Positions 25,948-34,294 of a stretch of DNA of 64,000 nucleotides are shown piece by piece. The notes under the pieces were generated by a model. That model had not been told where the DNA came from. It made no database searches and saw nothing but the letters and a program-made list of their open reading frames with translations. The DNA is from DATBLE01 sp963764565 (lineage in GTDB: Bacteria; Actinomycetota; Thermoleophilia; Gaiellales; Gaiellaceae). Numbering within the stretch: position 1 is the first letter of the stretch; each line of letters begins with the position of its first letter. The DNA is taken from contig CAVXTD010000001.1 in NCBI GenBank assembly GCA_963764565.1, positions 77,467 to 141,466 on the forward strand, read 5' to 3'. A program made the translations under genes and the position numbers.

Positions 25948-27810
25948 TTGGATCTGACCACGCTGATGAAGGGAATCCAGCAGGACGCTCGGGAGCTTGC
26001 CCGCGAAGTCCCCTTCGAGGCGTACGTCGACATGGTGCGGCGCGACCGGCGCCTGGCCCGCCTCTCGCACGAGTTGATCCACGACATGATCATCGCCGGG
26101 GGCACGCGCCCAGGCGTCGGCGGCAGCGTGCAGTACGAACTCTTCGGCGACCGGCTCTTCGGTGTTGACGACGCGGTTGCGCAGGTCGTCGAGTACTTCG
26201 CCGCGGCGGCCCGCCGGCTCGAGGTGCGCAAGCGCATCCTGCTTCTGATCGGCCCGCCCGGCTCGGGCAAGTCCACCCTCGTAAACACGATCAAGGAGGG
26301 GCTCGAGGACTACACCCGCAGCGCGGCCGGGGCGGTCTGGGCGATCAAGGGCTGCCCCGTCTACGAGAACCCGCTGCACCTGATCCCGAGGCAGCGTCGA
26401 CGCCAGCTTCGCAACATCTACATCGAGGGCGAGCTGTGCCCCTACTGCGGCTGGCTCGTCCGCAACGTCTACAAGAACGACGTCACGCGCGTGCCGGTGC
26501 AGCGCTTCTCCTTCAACGTCTCGCAGGGCATCGGGATCGGCACCTACGTCGCCACCGATCCGGGTTCGGAGGACCTCAGCCGCCTCGTCGGCACCGTCGA
26601 TCTTTCGCAGTTGCGCGCCAGCACCGATCGCCACGCGGCCCGACAGGCATACCGGCTCGACGGCGAACTGAACGCCGCGAATCGTGGGCTCGTCGATCTG
26701 ATCGAGATCCTGAAGATGGACGAGCGCTTTCTCTCGGTCCTCCTCGCGCTCAGCCAGGAGCAGGTGGTGAAGCTGAGCGGCCGCGGAACGATGTACGCCG
26801 ACGAGGCGATCGTCGCGCACAGCAACCTCGCCGAGTACGACGCCCTGATCGCCGACCCGAAGGCAGCGGCGCTCCTCGACCGCCTCGTCGTGGTGCGCAT
26901 GCACTATCCGCTTGCGATCCGGGACGAGGTACGGGTATACGAGAAGATGATCGGCGACTCGGGTCTGAAGAAGGCAATCCTCTCGCCGCTCGCCCTGCCG
27001 GCGGCGGCGACGTTCGCGATCCTCACGCGGCTGTCCCCGGCACCCGGCGGTTGGACGCTTGCCCGCAAGCTGCACTACTACGACGGTCGCTTCGTCCAGG
27101 GTGTGCGTCCCGGCGACCTCGACGCCGTCCGCGAGGGCCCGAACGAGGACGGAACCTTCGGATACTCGCCCCGCTACGTGATGAACCAGCTCTCCCGTGC
27201 CTTGAGCAGGGAGGAGGGCTGTCTCAGCGGTCGTGCGGTGCTCGAATCCCTCTGGAGGGGGCTCGGCCAGCGCGCCGGCTTTGGCGATTCCGACCGCGCC
27301 GGTGCAACCGACGTGTTCGCCGTCGCAAACGCCGAGTACGAGGAAATGGTCAAGCGGGCGGTTCGCCGCGCGTTGATCACCGGCTACGAGCGGCAGGCGA
27401 AGGCCCGCGCTCGCGATGCACTTCGGGATCTCGAGAGCTGGGGCAAGGGCGGGAGTCGGAGCCTCGACGCCTTGAAACCGCTCGAGCGCGCGCTCGACGT
27501 GCCGTACTTCCGCCGCGACGACGTGCGCAAGGACCTGCTGGGCCAGCTGAGGGCAGCTCACGACCCGGAGCAGCTGTACAGCGCCGATCCTCGGGTCGAG
27601 GAGGCGATCGAGCGGTCGCTCCTGCCCAGCTGGCAGGAGGCGGCCGGGGCGCTCACGTCCGACAAGTCCGGCGCCCGCACTCGCATCAAGAACAACCTGA
27701 TCGGCGAGTGGGGCTACCCGGAAGGGTGCGCGGAGGACGTAATCGCCCATGCGGCCGAGCTGGCCGGCCCCGAGAGCGATCGCAGAGGCATCCTCCGCCG
27801 CGGCGACTGA
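25948..27810 (+). CDS. prkA: PrkA-family AAA+ serine kinase/protease-like protein
   Basis: TTG start at 25948 after GGGAGGTAGGGGAG. The 620-residue length matches PrkA/YeaG. The N-terminal AAA domain has Walker A GPPGSGKSTL near residue 102, a zinc-like CPYCGW motif, and GIGIGTYVATDPGSEDLSRL. The C-terminal kinase-like region includes KMDERFLSVLLALSQEQ and GYSPRYVMNQLSRAL. PrkA proteins are linked to stationary phase, sporulation or nutrient stress and usually pair with YeaH and SpoVR; neither partner is in this window. It is followed by a stem-loop at 27860. Confidence 0.93.
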   Translation: MDLTTLMKGIQQDARELAREVPFEAYVDMVRRDRRLARLSHELIHDMIIAGGTRPGVGGSVQYELFGDRLFGVDDAVAQVVEYFAAAARRLEVRKRILLLIGPPGSGKSTLVNTIKEGLEDYTRSAAGAVWAIKGCPVYENPLHLIPRQRRRQLRNIYIEGELCPYCGWLVRNVYKNDVTRVPVQRFSFNVSQGIGIGTYVATDPGSEDLSRLVGTVDLSQLRASTDRHAARQAYRLDGELNAANRGLVDLIEILKMDERFLSVLLALSQEQVVKLSGRGTMYADEAIVAHSNLAEYDALIADPKAAALLDRLVVVRMHYPLAIRDEVRVYEKMIGDSGLKKAILSPLALPAAATFAILTRLSPAPGGWTLARKLHYYDGRFVQGVRPGDLDAVREGPNEDGTFGYSPRYVMNQLSRALSREEGCLSGRAVLESLWRGLGQRAGFGDSDRAGATDVFAVANAEYEEMVKRAVRRALITGYERQAKARARDALRDLESWGKGGSRSLDALKPLERALDVPYFRRDDVRKDLLGQLRAAHDPEQLYSADPRVEEAIERSLLPSWQEAAGALTSDKSGARTRIKNNLIGEWGYPEGCAEDVIAHAAELAGPESDRRGILRRGD

Positions 27811-27859
27811 CGCCTCTGCGGTCAAGCCGCTCGCAATTTGCGCACGAATCCTTCGGACA

Positions 27860-27878
27860 CCCCCTTGCGGCAAGGGGG
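27860..27878 (+). terminator. Stem-loop downstream of prkA
   Basis: Arms CCCCCTT and AAGGGGG with a GCGGC loop, about 50 bases after the prkA stop. It is not followed by a T-run. The remaining 170 bases to the convergent gene end at 28049 show no gene. Confidence 0.5.
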
Positions 27879-28048
27879 AACGGCAGAATAGGGTTCCGCT
27901 TGCGCCGAGCACGGAGCGCGAGTAGGTCGAGGCCCCGCCGGGCGGCAGTACGCGGAAGCGGAATGTCAGCCGGTTGGGTGGACGAAAGCGCAACCGGCTC
28001 GGCGAATTCTTGGTCCGAAACAGGTGTGCCGCGTCGCGGTCGAGCTCT

Positions 28049-29077
28049 TCAGTCTCCTGCCAGGACGCGCATGATCTCGTCGCTTTCGTAGACCGGCATC
28101 TCCCGCTCGACGCCGTCGGCGCGCAGCATCACCGAGCCGGGTTGGTCGGTCACCTCTCCGATCGCAGTCAGCCGGAAGCCGGCGGTGCGGCTGGCGGAGA
28201 TCAGGCCTTCGACTGCACCGGGGTCGGCGGCTGCGAGGAGACTGCCGGAGGCGAGCATTCCGAGCGGGTCGAGACCGAACGCGGCGGCGATCGCCGCTGT
28301 CTCCTCCAGAATCGGCACCGTATCGCGGTCGACAGTCGCTCCGCAGCCGGCCGCGAGCGCGAGCTCGTGGACGCCGGCCGCGAGGCCGCCCTCAGTCGGG
28401 TCGTGCAGGGCGGTGACGCCGCCGGCATTCAGAAGAGCCATGGCTTCTGGGGCGACGGAGATGCCCGGATCGGCAAGGAGATTCGCGGCCCGCTCGACGA
28501 GTTGCGGGTCGACCGCGGGACTGAGCCGGGCGCCTAGCTCGCGCGCGATCAGAGCGGTCCCCTCGAGGGCGATCGCTCCTGTCAACAGGATGCGGTCACC
28601 GGCGCGTGCGCCGCCGGGGCGGAGGAGCTTTCCGCTTTCGACCTCGCCGATCAAGACGCCGACGAGGATCGGCCGTGCCAGCCCGAGCGTGATCTCCGTG
28701 TGGCCCCCGACGAGCGAGATCTGCCGCTGGAGGCAGACATCTCGCAACTCCCGAAAGTGGGCCTCGACACGCTCCTCCGTCGTTCCTTCCGGCAGGAGCG
28801 CGGTGACCATCATCCAGCGTGGCGTCGCCCCGAGGCAGGCGAGATCGTTGGCATTGACGTCGACGAGATACCTCGCCGGGCTTTCGCTCGCGAAGGTGAT
28901 CGGATCGGACTTCACCACGAGCGTCGTGGCGCCGAGATCGATTGCCGCCGCGTCGCCGCCCACGCCGGGACCGACGATCACCGTTGGATCGCTCGTCGCG
29001 TACGTCGCGATCAAACGCCCGAGGAGCGGCCCCGGAAGCTTGCCGACCGGCAGACCCTGGCCACCCTCGGCCATCAA
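28049..29077 (-). CDS. AIR synthase-related (HypE/PurM fold) protein
   Basis: PurM/HypE-type ATP-binding fold, 342 residues. Conserved strings are GPGVGGDAAAIDLG, KSDPITFASESPARYLVDVN, the GGHTEITLGLARP loop and HDPTEGGLAAGVHELA. Start ATG at 29077 or the next codon. HypE of hydrogenase maturation ends in a PRIC-type carbamoylated Cys; this protein ends MRVLAGD with no terminal Cys, and no other hyp genes are present. So it should be called AIR synthase-related rather than HypE. Substrate unknown; nucleotide or cofactor chemistry using ATP is likely. Confidence 0.82.
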   Translation of the reverse strand: MMAEGGQGLPVGKLPGPLLGRLIATYATSDPTVIVGPGVGGDAAAIDLGATTLVVKSDPITFASESPARYLVDVNANDLACLGATPRWMMVTALLPEGTTEERVEAHFRELRDVCLQRQISLVGGHTEITLGLARPILVGVLIGEVESGKLLRPGGARAGDRILLTGAIALEGTALIARELGARLSPAVDPQLVERAANLLADPGISVAPEAMALLNAGGVTALHDPTEGGLAAGVHELALAAGCGATVDRDTVPILEETAAIAAAFGLDPLGMLASGSLLAAADPGAVEGLISASRTAGFRLTAIGEVTDQPGSVMLRADGVEREMPVYESDEIMRVLAGD

Positions 29078-29207
29078 ATGTCCGTTCGAGGGCAGGGTGG
29101 CCCTTTGACGATCGGGTCAGTATCGGCCGGCACGACTCCCCGTAGCTTAAAATGGTGCGGTCGAGCTCACCGCACAACCGTTCCTCTCCGCGGAAGGAGA
29201 GGGGCGA

Positions 29208-29272
29208 GGGGGAACCGTTGGTTCCCCCGGAGGAAGGAGGGGGTTCGCGGGGGAACCATGGGTTCCCACGCG
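29208..29272 (+). promoter_or_regulatory. Two GGGAACC hairpins flanking the yebC ribosome-binding stretch
   Basis: The first hairpin, 29208-29228, has arms GGGGGAACC and GGTTCCCCC with a GTT loop. The second, within 29246-29272, is based on GGGAACC/GGTTCCC with an ATG loop. Between them lies a purine-rich GGAGGAAGGAGG, the only Shine-Dalgarno-like sequence before the yebC ATG at 29276. The second hairpin therefore occupies the spacer between that site and the start codon. The pair is a diverged relative of the dispersed hairpin repeat. Confidence 0.5.
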
Positions 29273-29275
29273 CCT

Positions 29276-30031
29276 ATGTCCGGTCATAGCAAGTGGTCGT
29301 CGATCAAGCACAAGAAGGGCGCTGCCGACGCGAAGCGCGGCCAGCTCTTCACGAAGCTCACGCGCGCACTGATCGTCGCTGCGAAGGACGGAGGGCCTGA
29401 CCCGACCGCGAATCTCGCGCTCCAGAACGCAATCGACAAGGCGCGTGCCGCCTCGATGCCGAAGGACAACATCGAGCGCGCGATCGCACGCGGTAGCGGC
29501 GCGGGCGAAGACGCTGCCGCGTACGAGCACATCGCCTACGAGGGTTACGGGCCAGGCGGGATCGCCGTCTTCGCGGAGGCGCTGACCGACAACCGAAACC
29601 GAACGGCCTCCGAGGTCCGGCACATCTTCTCGAGGCACGACGGCAACCTCGCCGAGACCGGCTCGGTCGCGTGGCTGTTCGAGCGGAAGGGTGTGATCCT
29701 GGTCGATGCCCAGACGGCCGGCGAAGAGGAGCTGACGCTGGCCGCCGCCGACGCGGGTGCGGAAGATGTCGCTCTGGAGGGGACGAGCTACGAGGTGACC
29801 TGCGCCCCCGAAGACCTCCACAGCGTGCGCGAGGCACTCGAGGCCGCGGGGATCGCGGTCGAGTCCGCGGAGTCGACGATGCTCCCGAAGACGACCGTCG
29901 AGATTGACGACGAGGCCACGGCAAGGAAGGTCATCCGGCTGATCGACGCGCTCGAGGAGAACGACGACGTCCAGGACGTCTACGCGAACTTCGACATCCC
30001 CGAAAAGGTGCTGGAGGCCGTCGCCGTCTGA
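29276..30031 (+). CDS. yebC: YebC/PmpR-family protein
   Basis: 251 residues, ATG at 29276 (MSGHSKWSSIKHKKGAADAK). Family signatures are GQLFTKLTRALIVAAKDGG, MPKDNIERAIARG, YEGYGPGGIAVFAEALTDN, RTASEVRHIFSRHDGNLAE and LPKTTVEIDDEATA. The family was described as DNA-binding regulators and more recently as ribosome-associated factors that help at proline stretches, like mitochondrial TACO1. Its position directly before ruvCAB is the standard bacterial order. Its start is preceded by an unusual structured leader. Confidence 0.95.
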   Translation: MSGHSKWSSIKHKKGAADAKRGQLFTKLTRALIVAAKDGGPDPTANLALQNAIDKARAASMPKDNIERAIARGSGAGEDAAAYEHIAYEGYGPGGIAVFAEALTDNRNRTASEVRHIFSRHDGNLAETGSVAWLFERKGVILVDAQTAGEEELTLAAADAGAEDVALEGTSYEVTCAPEDLHSVREALEAAGIAVESAESTMLPKTTVEIDDEATARKVIRLIDALEENDDVQDVYANFDIPEKVLEAVAV

Positions 30032-30122
30032 TCCGCCAGTCTCTCGATGTCGCCGGTGAGACGATGAGCAAAGCGGTGCCGGCCGAGAGGGTGGGTCGTC
30101 GCGAGAAGCGAAGCAACCGGTC

Positions 30123-30270
30123 ATCGCCGCGTCACCCGACCTGTGCGGGCGCCGCACACACCCATGACTGTGGTGCGAAGCGCTTTAGGGAAGGGGGTCC
30201 ACGGGGGAAACCGGCCGTTTCCCCCGTGAAGCGAGCGGAGCGAGCGTCGGAGGAACGTCCGGGCCGGCGC
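30123..30270 (-). repeat. Dispersed GGGGGAAAC hairpin repeat, copy D (reverse orientation)
   Basis: Lies between yebC and ruvC, both plus strand, but the repeat reads on the minus strand. Hairpin at 30200-30228 (CACGGGGGAAAC/GTTTCCCCCGTG, loop CGGCC). On the minus strand its lead and hairpin are nearly identical to copy B over about 60 bases; the tail at 30123-30162 is a degenerate form of the GCCGCGCCCGCC block. Confidence 0.82.
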
Positions 30271-30283
30271 CTAACCTCGACCC

Positions 30284-30772
30284 GTGAGGGTTCTCGGCAT
30301 CGACCCGGGCACGGCCGCGTGCGGGTACGCCGTCGTACACGAGCACGACGGGCGCCTGCGGGCGCTCGAGCACGGCGCGTGGCGAACGTCGGCGCGCGAG
30401 CGTCCGGAGATTCGGCTGAGAACGATCTTCGAGGGCGTCCGTGATCTGGTCGAGCGGTACGAGCCCGACGCCGCAGCGCTCGAGGAGTCGTTCGTCGGGG
30501 TTGATGCCCGCACTGCGCTGTCGGTCGGCCAGGCACGAGGCGCCGTGCTCGTTGCGTCCGCGCTCGCCGGCGTCGAGTGCGCCGAGTACGCGCCCGCGAG
30601 GGTGAAGCAGGCCGTGTGCGGGTACGGTCGGGCGGAGAAGGCGCAGGTCGAGCGGATGGTGCAGGCGATCCTGAGAATGACGTCGCCGCCCGGATCGACG
30701 CACGCGTCCGACGCGCTCGCGGTCGCGATCTGCCACGCGATGGCTCCACCGCTCCTCGAGGCGGTCGGATGA
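30284..30772 (+). CDS. ruvC: Holliday junction endonuclease RuvC
   Basis: Resolves four-way DNA junctions together with RuvAB. GTG start at 30284. The RNase H-like active site is visible: GIDPG near residue 5, ALEESF with the catalytic Glu, and the paired Asp in THASDALAVAICH. The length of 162 residues is typical. Its TGA overlaps the ruvA ATG by ATGA, so translation is coupled. Confidence 0.96.
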   Translation: MRVLGIDPGTAACGYAVVHEHDGRLRALEHGAWRTSARERPEIRLRTIFEGVRDLVERYEPDAAALEESFVGVDARTALSVGQARGAVLVASALAGVECAEYAPARVKQAVCGYGRAEKAQVERMVQAILRMTSPPGSTHASDALAVAICHAMAPPLLEAVG

Positions 30773-31338
30773 TCGCGAGGCTGCGCGGCAAGCCGGTCGC
30801 GCGACGTCCGGACGGGCTCGTGCTCGACGTGAACGGCGTCGGGTACCTCGTGGCCGCGACTCCGAGCGCGCTGCGCCGAGCGGAGGGTGCCGACGAGGTC
30901 TCACTGGAGACGTACCTGCACGTCCGCGAGGACGCGCTCCACCTCTACGGCTTCGCCGAGACGGCCGAGCGAGAGCTGTTCGAGCACCTGTTGTCGGTCA
31001 GCGGGGTCGGCCCGAAGGTCGCGCTTGCGATCGTGTCCGGATCCGCCCCCGACGAGCTCCGGCGCGCGATCGTCCTCGAGGACACGGCTCGTTTCGAGGC
31101 GATCCCCGGGATCGGCAAGAAGACCGCCCAGCGCGTCGTGCTCGAGTTGAAGGAAAAGCTCGCCTACGCCGCTGATGCGCCGGAGGCCAGGGAGGCGTCG
31201 GGCCCGCACCTGATCGCTCGCGATGCGCTCCTGGAGCTCGGGTTCACCGTTGTGGAAGCGGAACAGGCCCTGGCGAGGACGGATCCGGCGTTGCCCCCCG
31301 AAGAGAGGGTGCGTCTGGCTCTGCGGAAGGCGGCATGA
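30769..31338 (+). CDS. ruvA: Holliday junction branch-migration protein RuvA
   Basis: Junction-binding tetramer subunit of RuvAB, 189 residues. The N-terminal OB fold starts MIARLRGKPV, with LDVNGVGYLV. Two helix-hairpin-helix motifs are LLSVSGVGPKVALAIVSG and FEAIPGIGKKTAQRVVLELK. The C-terminal RuvB-binding domain has DALLELGFTVVEAEQAL. Overlaps both ruvC and ruvB by four bases. Confidence 0.96.
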   Translation: MIARLRGKPVARRPDGLVLDVNGVGYLVAATPSALRRAEGADEVSLETYLHVREDALHLYGFAETAERELFEHLLSVSGVGPKVALAIVSGSAPDELRRAIVLEDTARFEAIPGIGKKTAQRVVLELKEKLAYAADAPEAREASGPHLIARDALLELGFTVVEAEQALARTDPALPPEERVRLALRKAA

Positions 31339-32351
31339 AGGACGCCCTGCTGGCCGGCGTCCGCCAGGACGACGGCGAGGACGAGCTCGACCGCTCTCTG
31401 CGCCCGCACCGGCTCGCCGACTTCGTCGGGCAGGAGCGCCTGAAAGAGCAGCTCGAGGTCGCTCTCAAGGCGGCGGTTTCGCGCGGAGAGGCGCTCGATC
31501 ACGTTCTGCTCGTCGGCCCGCCCGGGCTCGGCAAGACGAGCCTCGCCTACATCATCCGCGAGGAGCTCGGCGCCGGGATCCGCACGGTCGCCGGGCCGGC
31601 GCTCGAGCGCAAGGGCGACCTCGCCGCGATCCTGACCTCGCTGGAGCCGCGCGACGTGCTGTTCGTGGACGAGATCCACCGCCTGAACGCGGCCGTCGAG
31701 GAGATCCTGTACCCGGCACTCGAGGACTTCCGGCTCGACATCATCGTCGGACAGGGTGCGGCCGCGCGCACGCTGACGCTCGACCTCCCGCCGTTCACGC
31801 TCGTCGGGGCGACCACCCGGACGGGGTTGCTGACGACGCCGCTGCGAGACCGTTTCGGCATGACGTACCGCCTCGGCTTCTACGGGCCGGCGGAGCTCGC
31901 GTCGATCGTGCGCCGCTCGGCGAGCATCCTCGGCGTCGAGATCTCGGGCGATGCGGCCGAGGAGATCGCCCGCCGCTCGCGCGGCACGCCGCGGGTCGCC
32001 AACCGGATCCTCCGTCGCGTGCGCGATGTCGCCGACGTCCGACACGAGGGTGAGATCACATCCGCGATCGCCGGCGAGGCGCTCGAGCTGCTCGAGGTCG
32101 ACGGAGAGGGGCTGGAACGCACCGACCGCGAGCTGCTGCACACGATCGCGCACAAGTTCGCCGGCGGGCCGGTCGGACTCTCGACGCTGGCCGTCTCCCT
32201 CGGCGAGGAGCGCGACACGATCGAAGACGTGTACGAGCCCTACCTGCTCCAGCTCGGCTTCATCCAGAGAACGCCGCGCGGCCGCATCCTGACCGAGCTC
32301 GGGCTCGATCACGTCGGCGCCGCCAAGGCCGCCGCGGACAGCTTGTTCTAG
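31335..32351 (+). CDS. ruvB: Holliday junction helicase RuvB
   Basis: AAA+ motor of branch migration, 338 residues. It has Walker A GPPGLGKTSLA, Walker B LFVDEIHRL, sensor 1 LVGATTRTGLL, the arginine finger region TTPLRDRFG and a winged-helix end (GGPVGLSTLAVSLGEERDTI, RTPRGRILTELG). The start overlaps ruvA by ATGA. No frameshift is seen in this gene, in contrast to many neighbours. Confidence 0.97.
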   Translation: MKDALLAGVRQDDGEDELDRSLRPHRLADFVGQERLKEQLEVALKAAVSRGEALDHVLLVGPPGLGKTSLAYIIREELGAGIRTVAGPALERKGDLAAILTSLEPRDVLFVDEIHRLNAAVEEILYPALEDFRLDIIVGQGAAARTLTLDLPPFTLVGATTRTGLLTTPLRDRFGMTYRLGFYGPAELASIVRRSASILGVEISGDAAEEIARRSRGTPRVANRILRRVRDVADVRHEGEITSAIAGEALELLEVDGEGLERTDRELLHTIAHKFAGGPVGLSTLAVSLGEERDTIEDVYEPYLLQLGFIQRTPRGRILTELGLDHVGAAKAAADSLF

Positions 32352-32353
32352 CG

Positions 32354-32668
32354 GTGCCTGAGCTCTGGCTACCCGGATTCGCAGGCCCACTCGACGACCT
32401 GATCGACCGCATCCACCGGCGCATCCAGCAGTTCGCCGAGGAGGCCGGGCTGGAGCAGGCGTTCGTCGAGGTCGAGCTTGCCGACGGGGCCAAGTTCGCG
32501 GTCGAATCGCTCAGCCCCGAGCCCGGCTACGGGTTCATCACGATCCGCCCGCACCCGGGCGAGGGCGTGCCCGGCGAGGTGATCGTCGCCGTCGGAACAA
32601 TCAGGCGGATCGAGCTGAGCAAGGCCGCCGAGGAGCGCGCGACACTCGGCTTCTCCGTCCCGAGGTGA
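32354..32668 (+). CDS. Conserved hypothetical protein downstream of ruvB
   Basis: GTG start 3 bases after the ruvB stop. The 104-residue soluble protein begins VPELWLPGFAGPLDDLIDRI and has an amphipathic helix RIQQFAEEAGLEQAFVEVEL, then strands ending EVIVAVGTIRRIEL. No cofactor motif or membrane segment is present. The tight spacing makes it part of the ruv transcript. I have no function to offer; its end overlaps the acetyltransferase start by GTGA. Confidence 0.7.
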   Translation: MPELWLPGFAGPLDDLIDRIHRRIQQFAEEAGLEQAFVEVELADGAKFAVESLSPEPGYGFITIRPHPGEGVPGEVIVAVGTIRRIELSKAAEERATLGFSVPR

Positions 32669-33067
32669 TCCGCCGGCTCCGGCCCGGCGACGGAGAGGAG
32701 CTGCGCGAGCTCGACCGGCGATTCAAGGAGCACGTCCCGTCGGCCGAGGCCGCGAGCGGCGTTCCTCGCCGACGCCCGGCACGTCGTCCTGATCGCGGGA
32801 GAGCTCGACGCATTTCTGCTCGCCTACGTGCTCCCACGCATCGACGGCCGCACCGCAGTCTTCCTGTACGAGCTCGAGGTCGCGGAGCGGGCGCGACGAC
32901 GCGGCCTCGGGCGCGCACTCGTCGAAGAGGCCAAACGGATCGGCCGCGAGGCCGGCGCCTTCGAGATGTACGTCCTCACGGAGTCCGAGAACACCGCCGC
33001 GAACAAGCTCTACGAGGTGACGGCCGCCGCCGCCGAGACCGCCGTGATGTGGACCTGGATGCTCTGA
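32665..33067 (+). CDS. GNAT-family N-acetyltransferase (frameshifted)
   Basis: GTG start in a GTGA overlap. The first frame gives VIRRLRPGDGEELRELDRRF. A shift at about 32757-32762 leads to AFLADARHVVLIAGELDAFL and the acetyl-CoA-binding motif A: LYELEVAERARRRGLGRALV, where RRRGLG is the phosphate loop. Motif B, YVLTESENTAANKLYE, completes the fold. Length about 133 residues. It resembles small RimI-like acetyltransferases; the substrate is unknown. The last gene of the ruv transcript. Confidence 0.8.
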
Positions 33068-33077
33068 GGCCGCGCAC

Positions 33078-33252
33078 GCCGGCCGCCGCGACCGACATGG
33101 CGGGCGCGGCCCTCAACCGCTGGCCGTGAGACGAGCGCGAATGCCCGGAGCCGAAGGCGACCGGCAGAGCGGGGGAAGGGGGGAACTGGGGGGAAACCGG
33201 CCGTTTCCCCCCAGCGAGCGAGCGCGCGACGCCGGAGGCGTCGCGGCGAGCG
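33078..33252 (-). repeat. Dispersed GGGGGAAAC hairpin repeat, copy C (reverse orientation)
   Basis: Fills the gap between the convergent acetyltransferase stop and the next minus-strand gene's stop. Hairpin at 33186-33214 (CTGGGGGGAAAC/GTTTCCCCCCAG, loop CGGCC). The GCCGCGCCCGCC tail is at about 33078-33108. In the minus-strand sense it follows the stop of the 33253 gene, as copies A, B and E follow theirs. Confidence 0.82.
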
Positions 33253-33729
33253 TCAGTCGCGCGAGCGGAATTGCAGCTCGTGCCACGAGGGCACGGGCGC
33301 AAGCTCGAGCAGGGCGCGGCCGCCCTGGGGGTCGCGGTAGGCGAACTCGGAGCTGTCCTCGTCCCAGACCACCTCGAGCAGGCTCTCCTTGACGCGGTGG
33401 TCGAGCCAGGCGCCCCGGAAGACCAGCTTGCGCAGCCAGTAGACGAGCGACTCGCCCTCGACGAGGGAGATCCGTTCCCAGTGGCGGACGACATAGCGGC
33501 CGAGCGGACTGCGGGGCTCGCCGATACGGCCCTCGGCGGCGAGATCGACCAGGTCGGCCGTCTCGTCTCCGTCCAGCTCGTTGACCTTGACGAGGCCCAG
33601 CTTGACCGCGGCCGCGGTGACGCGCTGCTCGAAATCGTCGGCGTTGAAGCTGAATCTGTAGCCGAGGAACTCGACGACGTAGTCGTCCCCTGAGGCGTAG
33701 TTGGTGGCGCTCAGACGGCCGCTCTCCAC
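33253..33729 (-). CDS. Conserved hypothetical protein
   Basis: About 158 residues from the GTG at 33729 (VESGRLSATNYASGDDYVVE). Features are FLGYRFSFNADDFEQRV, a helix KLGLVKVNELDGDETADLVD, RYVVRHWERISLVEGESLVYW and the end SSEFAYRDPQGGRALLELAP. It is soluble, acidic and rich in aromatic residues, with no recognised catalytic motif. The longer open frame to 33849 would run into the inverted-repeat element at 33762, so the GTG was preferred. Not recognised. Confidence 0.6.
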   Translation of the reverse strand: MESGRLSATNYASGDDYVVEFLGYRFSFNADDFEQRVTAAAVKLGLVKVNELDGDETADLVDLAAEGRIGEPRSPLGRYVVRHWERISLVEGESLVYWLRKLVFRGAWLDHRVKESLLEVVWDEDSSEFAYRDPQGGRALLELAPVPSWHELQFRSRD

Positions 33730-33761
33730 CCGATCAGGATACCAACGGCCGATTGACGCCA

Positions 33762-33927
33762 AGTGCTCTGCCCCAGAAGCTCGGTGATGATCCTGGCGGG
33801 CGAAAAAGCAAGTCGGGCGAGGATGCAGGGAGCCCCGATATGGAGGCATATCGGGGCGACTGAGGACGACGATCCCGGCGGAGCTTTGCAGCCGCCAGGG
33901 CGCGCCGCATTTCTGGGACAGAGCACT
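33762..33927. mobile_element. 166-bp terminal-inverted-repeat element (MITE-like or structured RNA)
   Basis: Ends are 17-base inverted repeats with one mismatch: AGTGCTCTGCCCCAGAA at 33762-33778 and the complement of AGTGCTCTGTCCCAGAA at 33911-33927. Inside are a second complementary pair (CCTGGCGG / CCGCCAGG) and a central 10-bp stem (GCCCCGATAT / ATATCGGGGC). So the whole element folds as one long imperfect hairpin. No open frame of note and no clear target duplication were seen. Confidence 0.6.
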
Positions 33928-33941
33928 ACACTCGCCCCGAC

Positions 33942-34149
33942 GTGCGAATCCGGGTCGTCCTCATCTCCGCTGGCCGGGTGCGCCGCCCTGACGGCGGTCG
34001 CCGCCGTGCTCTTCGACTGGTCGTTCGAGCGCGCCGTCATCCTCTCGCCCGTCGTCGTTGCGACCGCCGGTGCGACGGCGTTCCTGTTCGTGCTCTGGGC
34101 CCGCGTCGCATGGGAGTCGATCCGCGGCCGCCTGCGCCGCCGCGTCTGA
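33942..34149 (+). CDS. Small two-helix membrane protein (frameshifted)
   Basis: GTG at 33942 gives VRIRVVLISA; after a shift near 33971 it continues LAGCAALTAVAAVLFDWSFE, then AVILSPVVVATAGATAFLFV and a basic tail AWESIRGRLRRRV. The product is about 69 residues with two membrane helices and cytosolic positive charges. Small proteins of this pattern occur in related actinobacteria near recJ, but no function is known. Confidence 0.5.
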
Positions 34150-34245
34150 CCCCGGCCACGTCGTGCCCGGTGTCAGACATTGGGTATGGGCAGGCGCCTG
34201 TGCGATGTTTGTTACCGGTCAGGGTCAGTGTCCGACACGGGGTCG
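34144..34245. repeat. Degenerate TCTGACCCC/GTGTCNGACA inverted-repeat cluster
   Basis: Region between the small membrane gene and recJ. It contains GTCTGACCCC at 34144-34153, GGTGTCAGACA near 34170, a perfect CAGGCGCCTG palindrome at 34191-34200 and TGTCCGACACGGGG near 34229. The words match those of the perfect hairpin at 43277-43305, so it looks like a decayed cluster of the same motif. Confidence 0.45.
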
Positions 34246-34294
34246 GGCATCGCATCGAGATGCCGTCCGGTCTCGGGCGTACCGTCGCTTGTCC

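Noticed and set aside
25948..27810. A PrkA-YeaH-SpoVR stress operon
   Set aside because: Only prkA is present; neither partner lies in the adjacent sequence.
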